The position numbers and the translations under genes were made by a program. 64,000 nt of DNA, from assembly GCA_002315765.1 (NCBI GenBank), contig DCIE01000019.1, forward strand, positions 49,346 through 113,345. The letters are read 5' to 3'. Under the pieces are notes generated by a model. It was not told where the DNA came from, did no database searches, and worked only from the letters and a program-made list of their open reading frames with translations. Positions 16,769-24,271 of the stretch are shown here, in pieces. This stretch comes from Ruminococcaceae bacterium UBA1734 (GTDB lineage Bacteria > Bacillota > Clostridia > Oscillospirales > Acutalibacteraceae). Every line of letters begins with the position of its first letter. The stretch's first letter is position 1.

Positions 16769-17308
16769 TTATCTTGCAAACGGAGCGCCCATAAGAGTTA
16801 ATAACTCACGAGCTTCTTCATCTGTCTTAGCGGTAGTAACAAATATGATGTCCATACCTCTTACCTTATCGATTTTATCGTACTCGATTTCAGGGAATAT
16901 TAACTGTTCCTTAACACCCATAGCATAGTTGCCACGGCCGTCAAAAGCATTTGGATTAATACCTCTGAAGTCTCTTACTCTCGGGAGAGCAGTGTTGAAA
17001 AGTCTTTCAACAAATTCATACATCTTCTCGCCGCGGAGTGTTACCTTAGCACCGATTGGCATTCCGGCACGGAGCTTAAAGTTTGCAACCGACTTCTTAG
17101 CACGGCATGGTACAGCCTTTTGGCCTGTAATCTTACCGAGGTCGGAAATTGCAGCATCAATAACCTTTGAGTTATCTTTTGCTTCGCCGCAACCTACATT
17201 TATAACAACTTTCTCGAGCTTCGGAATCTGCATGACGCTCTTGTAGTTAAACTTTGTCATCAATGCAGGAGCGATATTTTTCTTATATTCGTTCGACAAC
17301 GTTGACAT
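16769..17308 (-). CDS. rplE: 50S ribosomal protein L5
   Basis: The 179-residue protein has KYNKKIAPALM-like MSTLSNEYKKNIAPALMTKF, LEKVVINVGCGEA, TGQKAVPCRAKKSVANFKLR and IFPEIEYDKIDKVRGMDIIF. L5 forms the 5S RNP with L18 and contacts P-site tRNA. It lies 18 bases after rplX. Confidence 0.98.
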   Translation of the reverse strand: MSTLSNEYKKNIAPALMTKFNYKSVMQIPKLEKVVINVGCGEAKDNSKVIDAAISDLGKITGQKAVPCRAKKSVANFKLRAGMPIGAKVTLRGEKMYEFVERLFNTALPRVRDFRGINPNAFDGRGNYAMGVKEQLIFPEIEYDKIDKVRGMDIIFVTTAKTDEEARELLTLMGAPFAR

Positions 17309-17326
17309 GTCATGTCCTCCTTACTC

Positions 17327-17668
17327 TTAAAAAGTCTCGCCGCACTTTTTACAAACGCGATCTTTTTTGCCATCTTCGTAGATTTTTGTTCCTACTCTGG
17401 TAGCTTTTCCACACTTAGGGCATACAAGCTGTACTTTACAAGCATAGATTGCGCCTTCAGTTTCGATAATTCCGGATGGGTCTCCGGCTTTCTTCGGCTT
17501 AACATGCTTTTTAACCATATTAAGACCTTCAACTATAACCTTTTCTTCCTTCGGTGAAACCTGAAGAACCTTGCCGGTCTTCATTTTTCCGCCGCTGGTT
17601 TTACGGTCTTTCTTATCACCAGTAAGTAATACTACTGTATCACCGGTTTTAATGTGAAGCTTACTCAT
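17327..17668 (-). CDS. rplX: 50S ribosomal protein L24 with C-terminal zinc ribbon
   Basis: The 113-residue protein has the KOW motif KTGDTVVLLTGDKKDR near the start and VEGLNMVKKHVKPKKAGDPS in the middle. The tail carries CPKC and CKKC pairs, a zinc-ribbon form common in Clostridia. The frame is open six codons further up, but ATG 17668 has GGGAGG in the right place. L24 starts large-subunit assembly. It lies 17 bases after rplN. Confidence 0.97.
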   Translation of the reverse strand: MSKLHIKTGDTVVLLTGDKKDRKTSGGKMKTGKVLQVSPKEEKVIVEGLNMVKKHVKPKKAGDPSGIIETEGAIYACKVQLVCPKCGKATRVGTKIYEDGKKDRVCKKCGETF

Positions 17669-17685
17669 ATTCCGTTTACCTCCCA

Positions 17686-18054
17686 TTAAAGTACTTCCGG
17701 AGCAAGGGACAAGATTTTTGTATATTCATTGTCACGAAGCTCACGAGCTACTGGTCCGAAAATACGGGTTCCTCTTGGGTTCTTATCATCACGGATAAGA
17801 ACAGCCGCATTTTCATCAAATCTGATATATGTGCCATCATTACGACGAAGACCTTTTGCGGAACGAACCACAACCGCCTTTACAACATCGCCCTTCTTTA
17901 CAGTTCCACCCGGGGTGGCTTTCTTTACAGAAGCAACGATGACATCGCCGATGTTGGCGTACCTCCTTTTGGAGCCTCCAAGTACACGGATGCACATAAT
18001 TTCTTTTGCACCGGTATTGTCGGCAACCTTGAGGTAACTCTGTTGTTGTATCAC
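17686..18054 (-). CDS. rplN: 50S ribosomal protein L14
   Basis: The 122-residue protein begins MIQQQSYLKVADNTGAKEIM and contains RVLGGSKRRYANIGDVIVAS, RRNDGTYIRFDENAAVLI and GTRIFGPVARELRD. L14 forms inter-subunit bridges and is the target of the silencing factor RsfS. It lies 23 bases after rpsQ. Confidence 0.98.
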   Translation of the reverse strand: MIQQQSYLKVADNTGAKEIMCIRVLGGSKRRYANIGDVIVASVKKATPGGTVKKGDVVKAVVVRSAKGLRRNDGTYIRFDENAAVLIRDDKNPRGTRIFGPVARELRDNEYTKILSLAPEVL

Positions 18055-18077
18055 AGTGGTTTCCTCCTTGCAGCCAA

Positions 18078-18335
18078 TTATTTAGCCTTTTCGATTATTT
18101 CGGCTACTCGCCATCTCTTATCCTTGGAGAGAGGTCTTGTTTCCATAATAAGAACTCTGTCGCCAATGCCACATGAATTGTTCTCATCATGAGCCTTTAA
18201 TCTGATAGTATTTTTGATAATCTTCTTATAAAGTGGGTGCTTTACATTGTCTTCAATAGCAACTACAACGGTTTTATCCATCTTGTCGCTTACAACTTTT
18301 CCCACTCTTGTTTTACGAAGGTTTCTTTCACTCAT
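18078..18335 (-). CDS. rpsQ: 30S ribosomal protein S17
   Basis: The 85-residue OB-fold protein has KTRVGKVVSDKMDKTVVVAI, KHPLYKKIIKNTIRLKAHDE and GDRVLIMETRPLSKDKRWRV. I choose ATG 18335 rather than the TTG directly before it. S17 binds the 16S rRNA 5' domain. It lies 18 bases after rpmC. Confidence 0.98.
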   Translation of the reverse strand: MSERNLRKTRVGKVVSDKMDKTVVVAIEDNVKHPLYKKIIKNTIRLKAHDENNSCGIGDRVLIMETRPLSKDKRWRVAEIIEKAK

Positions 18336-18353
18336 CAAAGTTTACCTCCCTTT

Positions 18354-18560
18354 CTAAGCTTCAGTGCTGTCAGCGATTTCTTTCTCGCGAATGATTGTCA
18401 TTACACGAGCAATATCCTTTTTGACAGCTACTATACGCATGGGGTTATCGAGCTGATTGATTGCAAGCTGGAAACGAAGGTTGAATAATTCTTCCTTAAG
18501 TTTACCGAGTTGTTCATTTAGCTCCGGTAAAGTGTTATCTCTGATTTCCTTTGCTGTCAT
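18354..18560 (-). CDS. rpmC: 50S ribosomal protein L29
   Basis: The 68-residue two-helix protein begins MTAKEIRDNTLPELNEQLGK and has EELFNLRFQLAINQLDNPM. L29 lies at the exit tunnel next to L23, where SRP and trigger factor dock. Its start overlaps the rplP stop by one base (TAATG), so translation is coupled. Confidence 0.98.
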   Translation of the reverse strand: MTAKEIRDNTLPELNEQLGKLKEELFNLRFQLAINQLDNPMRIVAVKKDIARVMTIIREKEIADSTEA

Positions 18561-18982
18561 TACTGCTCACCATCCGTTCCCTTTGTAACAAACTTACACT
18601 TGATTGGAAGTTTGTTGGCTGCAAGACGCATAGCTTCTCTTGCAAGTTCTTCACTAACTCCGCCGATTTCAAACATTACACGGCCGGGCTTTACTACTGC
18701 TACCCAGTATTCCGGAGAACCTTTACCGGAACCCATTCGGGTTTCAGCCGGCTTTTCGGTTATCGGCTTATCAGGGAAGATTTTAATCCATACCTGACCG
18801 CCACGCTTGATGTAACGGGTCATAGCAATACGGGCAGCCTCTATCTGATTGGATGTAATCCAAGCAGGTTCAGTGGCCTGGAGACCGAAATCGCCATGAG
18901 TAACTTTAGTACCTCTGGAAGCAGCACCGGTAAGTCTGCCGCGCTGCACTCTGCGGTACTTAACACGCTTTGGCATTAACAT
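18560..18982 (-). CDS. rplP: 50S ribosomal protein L16
   Basis: The 140-residue protein starts MLMPKRVKYRRVQRG, matching the Bacillus MLLPKRVKYRR start, so the ATG at 18982 is favoured over the one two codons in. KGGQVWIKIFPDKPITEKPA and TRMGSGKGSPEYWVAVVKPG are family blocks. L16 shapes the A site. Its start overlaps the rpsC stop (TAATG). Confidence 0.98.
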   Translation of the reverse strand: MLMPKRVKYRRVQRGRLTGAASRGTKVTHGDFGLQATEPAWITSNQIEAARIAMTRYIKRGGQVWIKIFPDKPITEKPAETRMGSGKGSPEYWVAVVKPGRVMFEIGGVSEELAREAMRLAANKLPIKCKFVTKGTDGEQ

Positions 18983-19650
18983 TAACGTGCGCCTCCTTTT
19001 CTGTTGTTGGTGCGACGGTTCTCGTTAAGAACCTCACCCTTATAAATCCAAACCTTAACACCGATTCTGCCGTAGGTTGTATCAGCCTCTGCAAAACCGT
19101 AGTCAATGTCTGCACGAAGGGTTTGAAGCGGAATAGTACCTTCATGGTAAGACTCGCTTCTCGCAATTTCAGCGCCGCCTAAACGACCTGAACACTTTGT
19201 CTTAATACCCTTAACACCGAGTCTCATAGCTCTTCCGATTGAAAGCTTCATAGCTCTACGGAAAGAGATACGCTTCTCAAGCTGAGTTGCAATGCTTTCG
19301 GCAACCAACTGAGCATTTGTGTCAGGATTCTTTATCTCAACAATGTTGATGATAACAGGTTTTCCGAGAATTGTTTGGCACTTTTCACGCAACTTTTCAA
19401 TCTCAGTACCGTTACGGCCGATTACAATACCCGGCTTTGCACAATGGATGTGCAATCTAACTCTCTTGTCGTCACGCTCGATTTCAACCTTAGCAACGCC
19501 TGCTGCTGCAAGTGCGTTTTTAAGATATTTACGGAGGTTGTAGTCCTCAACCAAAGTATCACCGAAGGTGCTGTCTTTGGCAAACCAACGTGAGTCCCAG
19601 TTTTTAATTACGCCGACACGAAAACCGTGTGGATTAACTTTCTGGCCCAT
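18982..19650 (-). CDS. rpsC: 30S ribosomal protein S3
   Basis: The 222-residue protein starts MGQKVNPHGFRVGVIKNWDS, has the KH domain IVIGRNGTEIEKLREKCQTI and the C-terminal domain with GRLGGAEIARSESYHEGTIP and GRIGVKVWIYKGE. S3 lines the mRNA entry tunnel and has mRNA-helicase function. It lies 17 bases after rplV. Confidence 0.98.
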   Translation of the reverse strand: MGQKVNPHGFRVGVIKNWDSRWFAKDSTFGDTLVEDYNLRKYLKNALAAAGVAKVEIERDDKRVRLHIHCAKPGIVIGRNGTEIEKLREKCQTILGKPVIINIVEIKNPDTNAQLVAESIATQLEKRISFRRAMKLSIGRAMRLGVKGIKTKCSGRLGGAEIARSESYHEGTIPLQTLRADIDYGFAEADTTYGRIGVKVWIYKGEVLNENRRTNNRKGGAR

Positions 19651-19667
19651 AATTTAACCTCCCTTTC

Positions 19668-20003
19668 TTAATTCTCGCGTTCCTTAAGAACGATTGTTAC
19701 ATGGCTTGTTCTCTTTAAAATGCGATGTGCTCTACCATGGTCCTTTGCACGAATTCTCTTTAGTGTAGGACCCGGGCATACTAAACATTCTGCAACATAA
19801 AGTTTAGACATATCCATGCTCTTTTCTTCTGCATTAGCCATAGCTGAATGTAAAAGCTTCTCTAAATACTCGCAAGCAGATTTAGGAGTAAATTTGAGAA
19901 TAGCCATTGCTTTTTCAGCATCTTGATTGCGGATTAAATCCAAAACAATCTTCACCTTACGCGGTGAAATACGGGCAAATTTAAGTGTAGCCCTTGCTTC
20001 CAT
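19668..20003 (-). CDS. rplV: 50S ribosomal protein L22
   Basis: The 111-residue protein has ATLKFARISPRKVKIVLDLI at the N-terminus and the tunnel beta-hairpin region with CPGPTLKRIRAKDHGRAHRI near the end. L22 lines the peptide exit tunnel at the macrolide/erythromycin-sensing constriction. It lies 23 bases after rpsS. Confidence 0.98.
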   Translation of the reverse strand: MEARATLKFARISPRKVKIVLDLIRNQDAEKAMAILKFTPKSACEYLEKLLHSAMANAEEKSMDMSKLYVAECLVCPGPTLKRIRAKDHGRAHRILKRTSHVTIVLKEREN

Positions 20004-20026
20004 AATTTAACTCTCCTTTCGGCTGC

Positions 20027-20302
20027 TTACTTGCCGGTTGTCTTTGCACCTGCATGACCTTTAAAGGTTCTTGTAGGAGCAAATTCGCCGAGCTTGTGTC
20101 CAACCATATCTTCGGTTACATATACCGGAACGTGTTTGCGTCCGTCATGTACCGCAAAAGTATGTCCGACGAAATCGGGGAATATGGTTGACGAACGGCT
20201 CCAGGTCTTAAGCACACGCTTTTCTCCGGCTTCATTCATTTCTATAACTCTTTTGTACAATACCGGTTGTACATAAGGGCCTTTTTTTATGCTTCTTCCC
20301 AT
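20027..20302 (-). CDS. rpsS: 30S ribosomal protein S19
   Basis: The 91-residue protein begins MGRSIKKGPYVQPVLYKRVI and has TWSRSSTIFPDFVGHTFAVH, HVPVYVTEDMVGHKLGEFAP and TFKGHAG. S19 lies in the small-subunit head and contacts A-site tRNA via S13. It lies 23 bases after rplB. Confidence 0.98.
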   Translation of the reverse strand: MGRSIKKGPYVQPVLYKRVIEMNEAGEKRVLKTWSRSSTIFPDFVGHTFAVHDGRKHVPVYVTEDMVGHKLGEFAPTRTFKGHAGAKTTGK

Positions 20303-20325
20303 TATGAAATCTCCTTTCGTCCGAC

Positions 20326-21153
20326 TTATTTACGGCGCTTTACGATATACTTATCGGATGCCTTGTTCTTCTGACGAGTCTTGTAACCCAATGTAGGTTT
20401 ACCCCAAGGAGTTACAGGGCCCGGACGGCCAACAGGGGACTTACCTTCACCACCGCCGTGTGGGTGGTCGTTCGGGTTCATTACAGAACCTCTTACGGTA
20501 GGTCTCCAACCCATATGACGCTTGCGTCCGGCTTTACCGTAGTTAACATTAGCGTGTTCCGGATTTGATACAACGCCTACTGTTGCCATACAGCCTTCCG
20601 GTACATTACGAAGTTCGCCTGAAGGCAAACGAAGTAAAGCCATACCGTTTTCTTTAGCCATAAGCTGTGCCATATTTCCTGCACTACGAGCAAGCTGTGC
20701 TCCCTTACCGGGATAAAGCTCAATGTTGTGAAGGAATGTACCGACTGGTATATTCTTTAGCGGTAATGCGTTACCCGGCTTAATATCAGCATCAGGTCCG
20801 CTTACGATTACATCGCCGACCTTAAGGTCTTGTGGAGCGATGATGTATCTCTTTTCGCCGTCCTCATATTGAACAAGGGCGATGAATGCAGAACGGTTAG
20901 GGTCGTACTCAAGGGTGAGAACGGTTGCGTTTACGCCGAAACGCTCTCTCTTAAAGTCGATTACTCTGTACTTTCTGCGGTTGCCGCCGCCTCTGTGTCG
21001 AACGGTAATTCTACCGTAACTGTTACGGCCGGCATTCTTTTTAATAGTTTCAAGCAAACTTCTCTCGGGTGCTACCTTTGACAATTCGGAATAATCCATT
21101 GTTGTCATATTACGGCGACCGTTGGTAGTCGGCTTATAATGCTTTATTGCCAT
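20326..21153 (-). CDS. rplB: 50S ribosomal protein L2
   Basis: The 275-residue protein begins MAIKHYKPTTNGRRNMTTMD and contains GRITVRHRGGGNRRKYRVID and the conserved VRGSVMNPNDHPHGGGEGKS, whose His near the peptidyl transferase centre is important. The frame is open 16 codons further up, but ATG 21153 has GGAGAG eight to nine bases before it and matches the family start. Confidence 0.98.
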   Translation of the reverse strand: MAIKHYKPTTNGRRNMTTMDYSELSKVAPERSLLETIKKNAGRNSYGRITVRHRGGGNRRKYRVIDFKRERFGVNATVLTLEYDPNRSAFIALVQYEDGEKRYIIAPQDLKVGDVIVSGPDADIKPGNALPLKNIPVGTFLHNIELYPGKGAQLARSAGNMAQLMAKENGMALLRLPSGELRNVPEGCMATVGVVSNPEHANVNYGKAGRKRHMGWRPTVRGSVMNPNDHPHGGGEGKSPVGRPGPVTPWGKPTLGYKTRQKNKASDKYIVKRRK

Positions 21154-21181
21154 TTGTTTCACTCTCCTATCTTGGCTTAGC

Positions 21182-21226
21182 GAAGCGAAGTTTCGCTTCA
21201 TACATCACCGGAAATCTCAGATTTCC
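21182..21226 (-). other. Two tandem perfect hairpins in the rplW-rplB spacer
   Basis: Arms GAAGCGAA (21182-21189) and TTCGCTTC (21192-21199) form one 8-bp inverted repeat. GGAAATCT (21210-21217) and AGATTTCC (21219-21226) form a second. The spacer is 88 bases, against 12-25 for most neighbouring gaps. There is no U-tract, so a processing site, mRNA stabiliser or small inserted repeat is likelier than a terminator. Confidence 0.6.
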
Positions 21227-21241
21227 AAACGCTACTGTCTA

Positions 21242-21535
21242 TTAAAGCAATCCATCGAAGAATTCGATTGGCTTTGAGTTTTCCTTTAAGGTTACAATAG
21301 CTTTCTTATAAGCTGCTGTATAACCCTCATATCTACCCATGCGTCTTGCTTTACCACGAACGTTGATGGTGTTTACCTTGGCAACGTCAACCTTGAACAA
21401 CTTTTCAACAGCATCGGCAATTTGATACTTGTTGGCGTCCTTAGCGACCTTGAAGGTGTATTTCTTGTCAGCAATTCCTGACATACTCTTTTCGGTAATT
21501 ACCGGAGCAATAATGATATCCTGTGCGGTTTTCAT
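21242..21535 (-). CDS. rplW: 50S ribosomal protein L23
   Basis: The 97-residue protein has DIIIAPVITEKSM, KYTFKVAKDANKYQIADAVE and KVDVAKVNTINVRGKARRMG. L23 is the main docking site for trigger factor and SRP at the tunnel exit. Its ATG overlaps the rplD stop by one base. Confidence 0.98.
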   Translation of the reverse strand: MKTAQDIIIAPVITEKSMSGIADKKYTFKVAKDANKYQIADAVEKLFKVDVAKVNTINVRGKARRMGRYEGYTAAYKKAIVTLKENSKPIEFFDGLL

Positions 21536-22158
21536 TATGCGTACACCTCCTCTATCATCTTAACGGCATCCTTAACGATAACAAGTGTGTCAGCGTTAAC
21601 GATATCGTAGGTGTTTATTGTATTAACCTGAGCTGCCTTTGCACCCTTAATATTCTTAATAGAACGAACTGCAAATACATTGTTTTCAGGAAGAACAATA
21701 AGAACTTTCTTCTTTGCACCGATTGCATTTAAGCAATTAACAACGGTCTTTGTCTTGTACTCTTCCATATTAAGTGAATCAAGAACGATTAAATCCTTGG
21801 TTGCAACCTTATCGGAAAGTGCAGACTTAAGTGCCAAACGGCGAACCTTCTTATTAAGTGAATAAGAATAATCTCTCGGCTTCGGAGCATGAACGATACC
21901 GCCGTGTCTCCACTGTGGAGCTCTTGTTGAGCCCTGACGAGCATGGCCTGTACCCTTTTGTCTCCAAGGCTTCTTACCGCCGCCGGATACTTCAGTACGA
22001 GTCAGAGTGGATTGTGTGCCCTGACGCTTATTAGCAAGATAGTTTACTACTGCCATGTGCATTACGGTAGCATTTACTTCGATACCGAATACTGCATCGC
22101 TTAATTCAATCTTGCCTACGTTTTCGCCTGTCATATTAACAACTGCTATACTTGGCAT
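21535..22158 (-). CDS. rplD: 50S ribosomal protein L4
   Basis: The 207-residue protein begins MPSIAVVNMTGENVGKIELS and has NRQGTQSTLTRTEVSGGGKK-type content (KRQGTQSTLTRTEVSGGGKK) with the tunnel loop TGHARQGSTRAPQWRHGG. The ATG at 22158 is preferred to an in-frame GTG nine bases up that lies in the AAGGAGTG ribosome-binding site. L4 lines the exit tunnel and in E. coli represses the S10 operon. Confidence 0.97.
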   Translation of the reverse strand: MPSIAVVNMTGENVGKIELSDAVFGIEVNATVMHMAVVNYLANKRQGTQSTLTRTEVSGGGKKPWRQKGTGHARQGSTRAPQWRHGGIVHAPKPRDYSYSLNKKVRRLALKSALSDKVATKDLIVLDSLNMEEYKTKTVVNCLNAIGAKKKVLIVLPENNVFAVRSIKNIKGAKAAQVNTINTYDIVNADTLVIVKDAVKMIEEVYA

Positions 22159-22175
22159 AACTAACACTCCTTCCC

Positions 22176-22808
22176 TTAAGCTTTAACGCTATCGAAAAGA
22201 ACTACAATTCCGCCCTTTGGTCCCGGAACGGCACCCTTAACGGCGATGATATTCTTCTCTGCGTCAACCTTAACAACGCTTAAGTTCTGAACGGTTACAC
22301 GTTCATGACCTAAGTGACCTGCCATCTTCTTACCCTTAAATACTCTTGAAGGGCTGGAACAAGCACCCAAAGAACCACCGTGGCGGTGAACAGGGCCTGT
22401 ACCGTGAGTTTCCTTAAGGCGTCCGAAATTCCAGCGCTTAATTGTGCCGGCATATCCCTTACCTTTGGAAGTTCCTCTTACATCAATTGCATCACCTTCA
22501 GCGAAGATGTCTGCCTTAATGATGTCGCCAACATTCATTGCGCTTGTATCCTCAAAACGGAACTCGCGAAGAACTTTTTTAGGAGCTACATCGCCTTTTG
22601 CGAAGTGTCCCTTCATTGGCTTATTTACTTTAGAAGCCTTAAGATCGGCATAACCTATCTGTACTGCTTCATAACCGTCGTTTTCTGTTGTCTTCTTCTG
22701 TGAGATAACACAAGGACCTGCTTCAATTACTGTTACAGGAACGACATTACCGTTTGCGTCAAAAAGCTGAGTCATACCGAGCTTCTTGCCAACGATTCCT
22801 TTTTTCAT
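22176..22808 (-). CDS. rplC: 50S ribosomal protein L3
   Basis: The 210-residue protein starts MKKGIVGKKLGMTQLFDANG and has VTVIEAGPCVISQKKT, KGYAGTIKRWNFGRLKETHG and MAGHLGHERVTVQNLSVVKV. L3 nucleates 50S assembly and its loop approaches the peptidyl transferase centre. It lies 86 bases after rpsJ, and that gap holds a small hairpin. Confidence 0.98.
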   Translation of the reverse strand: MKKGIVGKKLGMTQLFDANGNVVPVTVIEAGPCVISQKKTTENDGYEAVQIGYADLKASKVNKPMKGHFAKGDVAPKKVLREFRFEDTSAMNVGDIIKADIFAEGDAIDVRGTSKGKGYAGTIKRWNFGRLKETHGTGPVHRHGGSLGACSSPSRVFKGKKMAGHLGHERVTVQNLSVVKVDAEKNIIAVKGAVPGPKGGIVVLFDSVKA

Positions 22809-22834
22809 TGTTTTTTTCCTCCTATTGGTTATTG

Positions 22835-22851
22835 GTCAGCGTTTTGCTGAC
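22835..22851 (-). other. Small hairpin in the rpsJ-rplC spacer
   Basis: GTCAGC (22835-22840) pairs with GCTGAC (22846-22851) around a five-base loop. The gap is 86 bases, longer than its neighbours, and otherwise AT-rich with no reading frame. No U-tract follows directly on the minus strand. It may set mRNA processing between rpsJ and the rest of the operon, but this is inference. Confidence 0.4.
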
Positions 22852-22894
22852 ATGACCTCTCCGATTGAAACGAAAAGCTAATACATATTATATA

Positions 22895-23206
22895 TTAAAG
22901 CTTGATTTCGATTTCTACACCGGCGGGGAGCTCAAGACCTGTAAGCGCTTCAACAGTTTTGTTTGAAGGGCGGATTACATCGATGAGCCTTTTGTGTGTC
23001 CTCATTTCGAACTGCTCACGGCTGTCTTTATACTTATGAACAGCACGCAAGATTGTTACGATTTCTTTTTCTGTCGGGAGCGGTACGGGACCTGATACCC
23101 TAGCGCCTGTACGTTTAGCGGTTTCCACTATCTTTTCAGCGGACTGGTCTACAAGTGCATGATCGTAACCCTTAATACGAATTCGGATTTTTTCTTTCAC
23201 TGCCAT
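22895..23206 (-). CDS. rpsJ: 30S ribosomal protein S10 / NusE
   Basis: The 103-residue protein is MAVKEKIRIRIKGYDHALVD... with TGARVSGPVPLPTEKEIVTI and RTHKRLIDVIRPSNKTVEAL. The open frame extends to 23275, but ATG 23206 is preceded by GGAGG and gives the family length. S10 is both a head protein and, as NusE, a transcription antitermination partner of NusB. It is the first gene of the supercluster. Confidence 0.98.
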   Translation of the reverse strand: MAVKEKIRIRIKGYDHALVDQSAEKIVETAKRTGARVSGPVPLPTEKEIVTILRAVHKYKDSREQFEMRTHKRLIDVIRPSNKTVEALTGLELPAGVEIEIKL

Positions 23207-23483
23207 GTGAAATTTCGCCTCCTTAATTAGTTGGCGGGCAAAACTTACACCGTGCCGTGCATTTCTTTTCGGCACAATATAAAACCGGCATTGCTGGGGT
23301 TTTCAGACAATTCCGGACGGCAGCTCGCACTGCCGCGACACAAGGATTCGCAAGTTATTCCCTATGCCATTCCAATTCTTTCGCCCGGTTTAAAATCGGA
23401 CATACTCCGCGGAAATTTCCCGACATCTAAGTCGGCCACCTCCCGCATCAACGCATGTATAACGCCGCATTTTCACAGCGTAC
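23207..23483 (-). promoter_or_regulatory. Structured 5' leader of the S10 operon
   Basis: About 277 bases lie between the inferred start site and rpsJ. Several short inverted repeats are visible: CCGAC/GTCGG (23420-23435), the palindromes GGAAATTTCC (23411-23420) and CCGCGG (23407-23412), CGGCAG/CTGCCG (23318-23335), and GTGCCG/CGGCAC near 23251-23274. This length and structure fit a ribosomal-protein autoregulatory leader such as the L4-responsive S10 leader of other bacteria. I cannot match it to a named RNA family by eye. Confidence 0.5.
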
Positions 23484-23489
23484 TTCGGT

Positions 23490-23518
23490 ATAATACCATA
23501 TCTTTACGCAAATTGCAA
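23490..23518 (-). promoter_or_regulatory. Sigma-A-type promoter of the S10 operon
   Basis: On the minus strand TTGCAA (23513-23518) and TATTAT (23490-23495) are separated by 17 bases. The -10 matches the consensus at five of six positions. AT-rich DNA with A/T runs (23520-23560) lies just upstream and could act as an UP element, as is usual for ribosomal promoters. Confidence 0.7.
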
Positions 23519-23588
23519 GTGTTTTTTTGCAAAATTTTAAAAAATTTAAAAAGGTGCTTTAATCAATAATATTATGTAGTTCATAACC

Positions 23589-23700
23589 TCAAACAAAACT
23601 ACTGTATCGCCCGTTTGGAAAGGGAATAAACCAAACACAATTACGATACTTCCAAAGAAAAAGCACCCCGCTTTTGCGTAGTGCTAAAGTTAATAATATT
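23589..23700 (-). repeat. Cassette-flank repeat, copy A, containing a terminator
   Basis: This 112-base unit is repeated at 24927-25039 with only about three differences over its first 83 bases. On the minus strand it begins with a hairpin (AGCAC/GTGCT, 23663-23686, plus inner CGC/GCG) followed by TTTTTC, so it terminates transcription from the accessory genes before the S10 promoter. The rest contains a conserved 25-codon open frame without a start codon. It directly follows the acidic small gene at 23709. Confidence 0.8.
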
Positions 23701-23708
23701 AAATGTTT

Positions 23709-23951
23709 TTATTGTACGTTTTCAAGCATATTTATAGCTGTGTTTAAAACGTCCTTTATTTTGGTATCTACACTTTTTTCGTCGTGTATCATAATATCAA
23801 TAGTGTAAAATTCCTCGGTTAAATAATCTAAAACCGCCTCATTTTCTTCGGTGTACTCGTCGCAAAAATCGGTTGCAAAATAATGATTGATTTTTTCAAT
23901 ATCATATTTGGCTAAAAACTCTTTTAATAATTCTATTAAAGTTTTTTCCAT
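23709..23951 (-). CDS. Small acidic protein, putative immunity protein
   Basis: The 80-residue protein is strongly acidic (YTEENEAVLDYLTEEFYTID, IHDEKSVDTKIKD) and predicted helical, with no domain I recognise. Its ATG lies inside the last codons of an upstream toxin-like stub (overlap of about 14 bases in another frame), and a terminator repeat follows it. Small size, acidity and position after a toxin fragment in an array of toxin/immunity pairs suggest an orphan immunity protein. Function is inferred from context only. Confidence 0.5.
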   Translation of the reverse strand: MEKTLIELLKEFLAKYDIEKINHYFATDFCDEYTEENEAVLDYLTEEFYTIDIMIHDEKSVDTKIKDVLNTAINMLENVQ

Positions 23952-24070
23952 TTTTTATTTAACCTGCTCTTTCTAATAGATACTATTTCCTTTGTGTCAA
24001 ACTCGCTAATAACACATATATTATCATAAAAATTAACGTTGCGGTTTGTTTTAGTGTGTTTTTGAATTAT
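23938..24070 (-). pseudogene. C-terminal stub of a lost toxin domain
   Basis: After the stop of the gene at 24074 the same frame reads on for about 44 codons without a start codon: ...KHTKTNRNVNFYDN, ICVISEFDTKEIVSIRKSRL, NKKWKKL, then a stop. The ending 'IRKSRLNKKWKK' resembles the basic C-termini of nuclease-type toxin domains. It runs into the start of the acidic gene at 23951. I read it as the 3' remnant of a third toxin cassette whose upstream part was lost by recombination. The identity of the domain is unknown. Confidence 0.4.
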
Positions 24071-24073
24071 ACA

Positions 24074-24271
24074 TTATTTATCTTCAATGATAACCCATTT
24101 ACCTCCAACGCTACTACCGTCAAGAGGAGCCGGGTTTTCTTTAGAATATAAATAATCTTCTCCGCTATCGTCAACAACTCGGTACATTCCGTCTTCCTCT
24201 ACTGCCTCATACACCTTACCGTTGGTTAAACTGTCAACACCAAAAGACTCTCCAATATATTTAATTTTCAC
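24074..24271 (-). CDS. Small SH3-like protein, putative immunity to the adjacent BECR-type toxin
   Basis: The 65-residue protein begins MKIKYIGESFGVDSLTNGKV and contains YRVVDDSGEDYLYS. It is a short, acidic, beta-rich sequence of a kind I associate with small phage/Clostridia proteins ('GKxYxV...DDSGEDYLYP'). It starts at a GTG that overlaps the upstream stop by four bases (GTGA), with AAAGGAG inside the toxin gene, so it is translationally coupled to the toxin. That coupling is the main support for an immunity role. Confidence 0.6.
   Translation of the reverse strand: MKIKYIGESFGVDSLTNGKVYEAVEEDGMYRVVDDSGEDYLYSKENPAPLDGSSVGGKWVIIEDK

Noticed and set aside
23362..23448. 28-codon frame in the S10 leader
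   Set aside because: It has no ribosome-binding site, and its sequence coincides with the hairpin-forming part of the leader. A leader peptide cannot be supported.
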